Source: Paraburkholderia sacchari (lineage in GTDB: Bacteria; Pseudomonadota; Gammaproteobacteria; Burkholderiales; Burkholderiaceae). Taken from it: a DNA stretch of 64,000 nt. The translations under genes and the position numbers were made by a program. Each line of letters opens with the position of its first letter. The first letter of the stretch is position 1. Where the stretch lies: contig NZ_JTDB02000015.1 in assembly GCF_000785435.2 (NCBI RefSeq), positions 55,506-119,505 of the forward strand, in the 5' to 3' direction. The notes beneath the pieces are model-generated. The model was not told the DNA's origin, ran no database searches, and saw only the letters and a program-made list of their open reading frames with translations. Below are positions 63,521 through 64,000 of the stretch, one piece after another.

Positions 63521-64000
63521 ATGACTGTACCGACGCCTGATGCTGTGACCGAAGAAAGCGGAGTTCCAACGTCAGAAACGACGCCTGACGCCGCTGGAAA
63601 GCGCAAGGGGCGTCGATACATCTTCGTCCCCAAAGAAGACGAGTTTCAGCGGAAAGAGGCGCACGGGCTGGGTGCGGTGTATGACGGCAAGAAGTTCGCA
63701 TGGTTTGTACCGCACGGTGTAGACGACGCGCCTTTCGCACGCTGGTTCAACCCGCCGATGGCGCTTACCGAGGCGGATCTTCGCGAGCAGTTTGCGCAGG
63801 CTTGCAGGGAAGCCGGCCTGGTCTATCCGGGCAAGAAGGAAAAGGGTGGATGGACGCAGACAACGGTAACTACCAGCCGGGATCAGAAGGCCCTGAAAGG
63901 GGCTTACAAAGTCCAGTTCGGCGACGCTCCGAACGGCTACATCTCCAACTTGGACACGGGATACTCGCAACCGTGGTTTCCGCGAGGCCTGGTTCATTCC
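63521..64000 (+). CDS. DUF5710-type polyvalent protein (3' partial)
   Basis: At least 160 residues; the frame runs off the window. CTGGAGGT fixes the ATG. After a short leader, RYIFVPKEDEFQRKEAHGLG, then AVYDGKKFAWFVPHG match the DUF5710 pattern (a small DNA- or sugar-binding fold found in plasmid and phage primase/ArdC-type proteins). A second part (LTEADLREQFAQACREAGLV) follows. A 14-bp dispersed element lies in frame at 63564 and encodes V-P-T-S-E, nearly as in the oriT-flanking gene. The complete protein may be a primase (TraC-like) or anti-restriction protein. Confidence 0.65.
   Translation, partial: MTVPTPDAVTEESGVPTSETTPDAAGKRKGRRYIFVPKEDEFQRKEAHGLGAVYDGKKFAWFVPHGVDDAPFARWFNPPMALTEADLREQFAQACREAGLVYPGKKEKGGWTQTTVTTSRDQKALKGAYKVQFGDAPNGYISNLDTGYSQPWFPRGLVHS
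63564..63577 (-). repeat. TTCTGACGTTGGAA dispersed element, copy 14 (reverse, intragenic)
   Basis: Exact copy inside the 5' part of the final gene. Confidence 0.9.

Overview
The window looks like part of a large conjugative plasmid from a Burkholderiaceae host (Burkholderia, Paraburkholderia, Caballeronia, Cupriavidus or Ralstonia type). This rests on the high GC content, a DUF3717-type small protein, Rep_3/iteron replication, an RP4-like (MOB-P) relaxase with its oriT, a Ti/RP4-type trb mating-pair system, an R64-like type IVb pilus and IncP-like regulators (KfrA, TrfB/KorA-like, ParA/ParB). No rRNA, tRNA or CRISPR array was seen.

Layout. 1-4256: AbiEii-type toxin fused to a KfrB-like domain (5' cut by the window edge), a small membrane protein, KfrA, a second coiled-coil protein and an orphan gene. 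4511-7535: Dcm-like methyltransferase, Vsr and EcoRII-type endonuclease. 7636-10609: winged-helix gene, tyrosine recombinase, a broken SOS-associated peptidase gene with a LexA box, and a stand-alone ATP-dependent DNA ligase. 10813-15527: exported protein, TraI-like relaxase, TraJ-like protein, oriT with a recognisable nic site, and a divergent oriT-flanking gene. 15547-21120: a TIM-barrel (TGT/DpdA-like) gene and many very small genes. 21136-26293: two ParA-like ATPases, membrane and coiled-coil proteins, and a TraB/Lnt-like protein. 26310-28169: iteron origin with DnaA boxes, and the Rep initiator. 28373-43046: type IVb pilus genes, interrupted by an O-acyltransferase and a lipoprotein. 43225-54684: trb type IV secretion operon in Ti order (B C D E J K L F G I) without trbH. 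54936-59567: DNA-binding proteins, ParA, ParB and a HerA/VirB4-like ATPase. 59843-64000: KorA-like and polyvalent proteins carrying KfrB, LPD7 and DUF5710-type domains.

The main discovery is plasmid-wide cis-element architecture. A 14-bp imperfect palindrome, TTCTGACGTTGGAA (general form TTCYNACGTNRGAA), occurs 18 times across the window: 14 exact copies, two perfect palindromes and two variants. Some copies lie inside genes. It resembles the KorB/ParB operator-centromere networks of IncP plasmids but the sequence differs from those I know. A second palindrome, TGATAT-N4-ATATCA, sits at nine positions, most of them just upstream of pilus, secretion, partition or small-gene operons. A third, TACCCAATGGGT, occurs three times. 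Candidate readers encoded here are ParB, a KorA-KfrB fusion, a tandem ribbon-helix-helix protein, an H1-like/AT-hook protein and KfrA.

A second theme is a KfrB-like domain found six times in five proteins, including the relaxase and a toxin. Several of these proteins end in similar short basic tails. This raises the possibility that they travel with the relaxase through the secretion channel.
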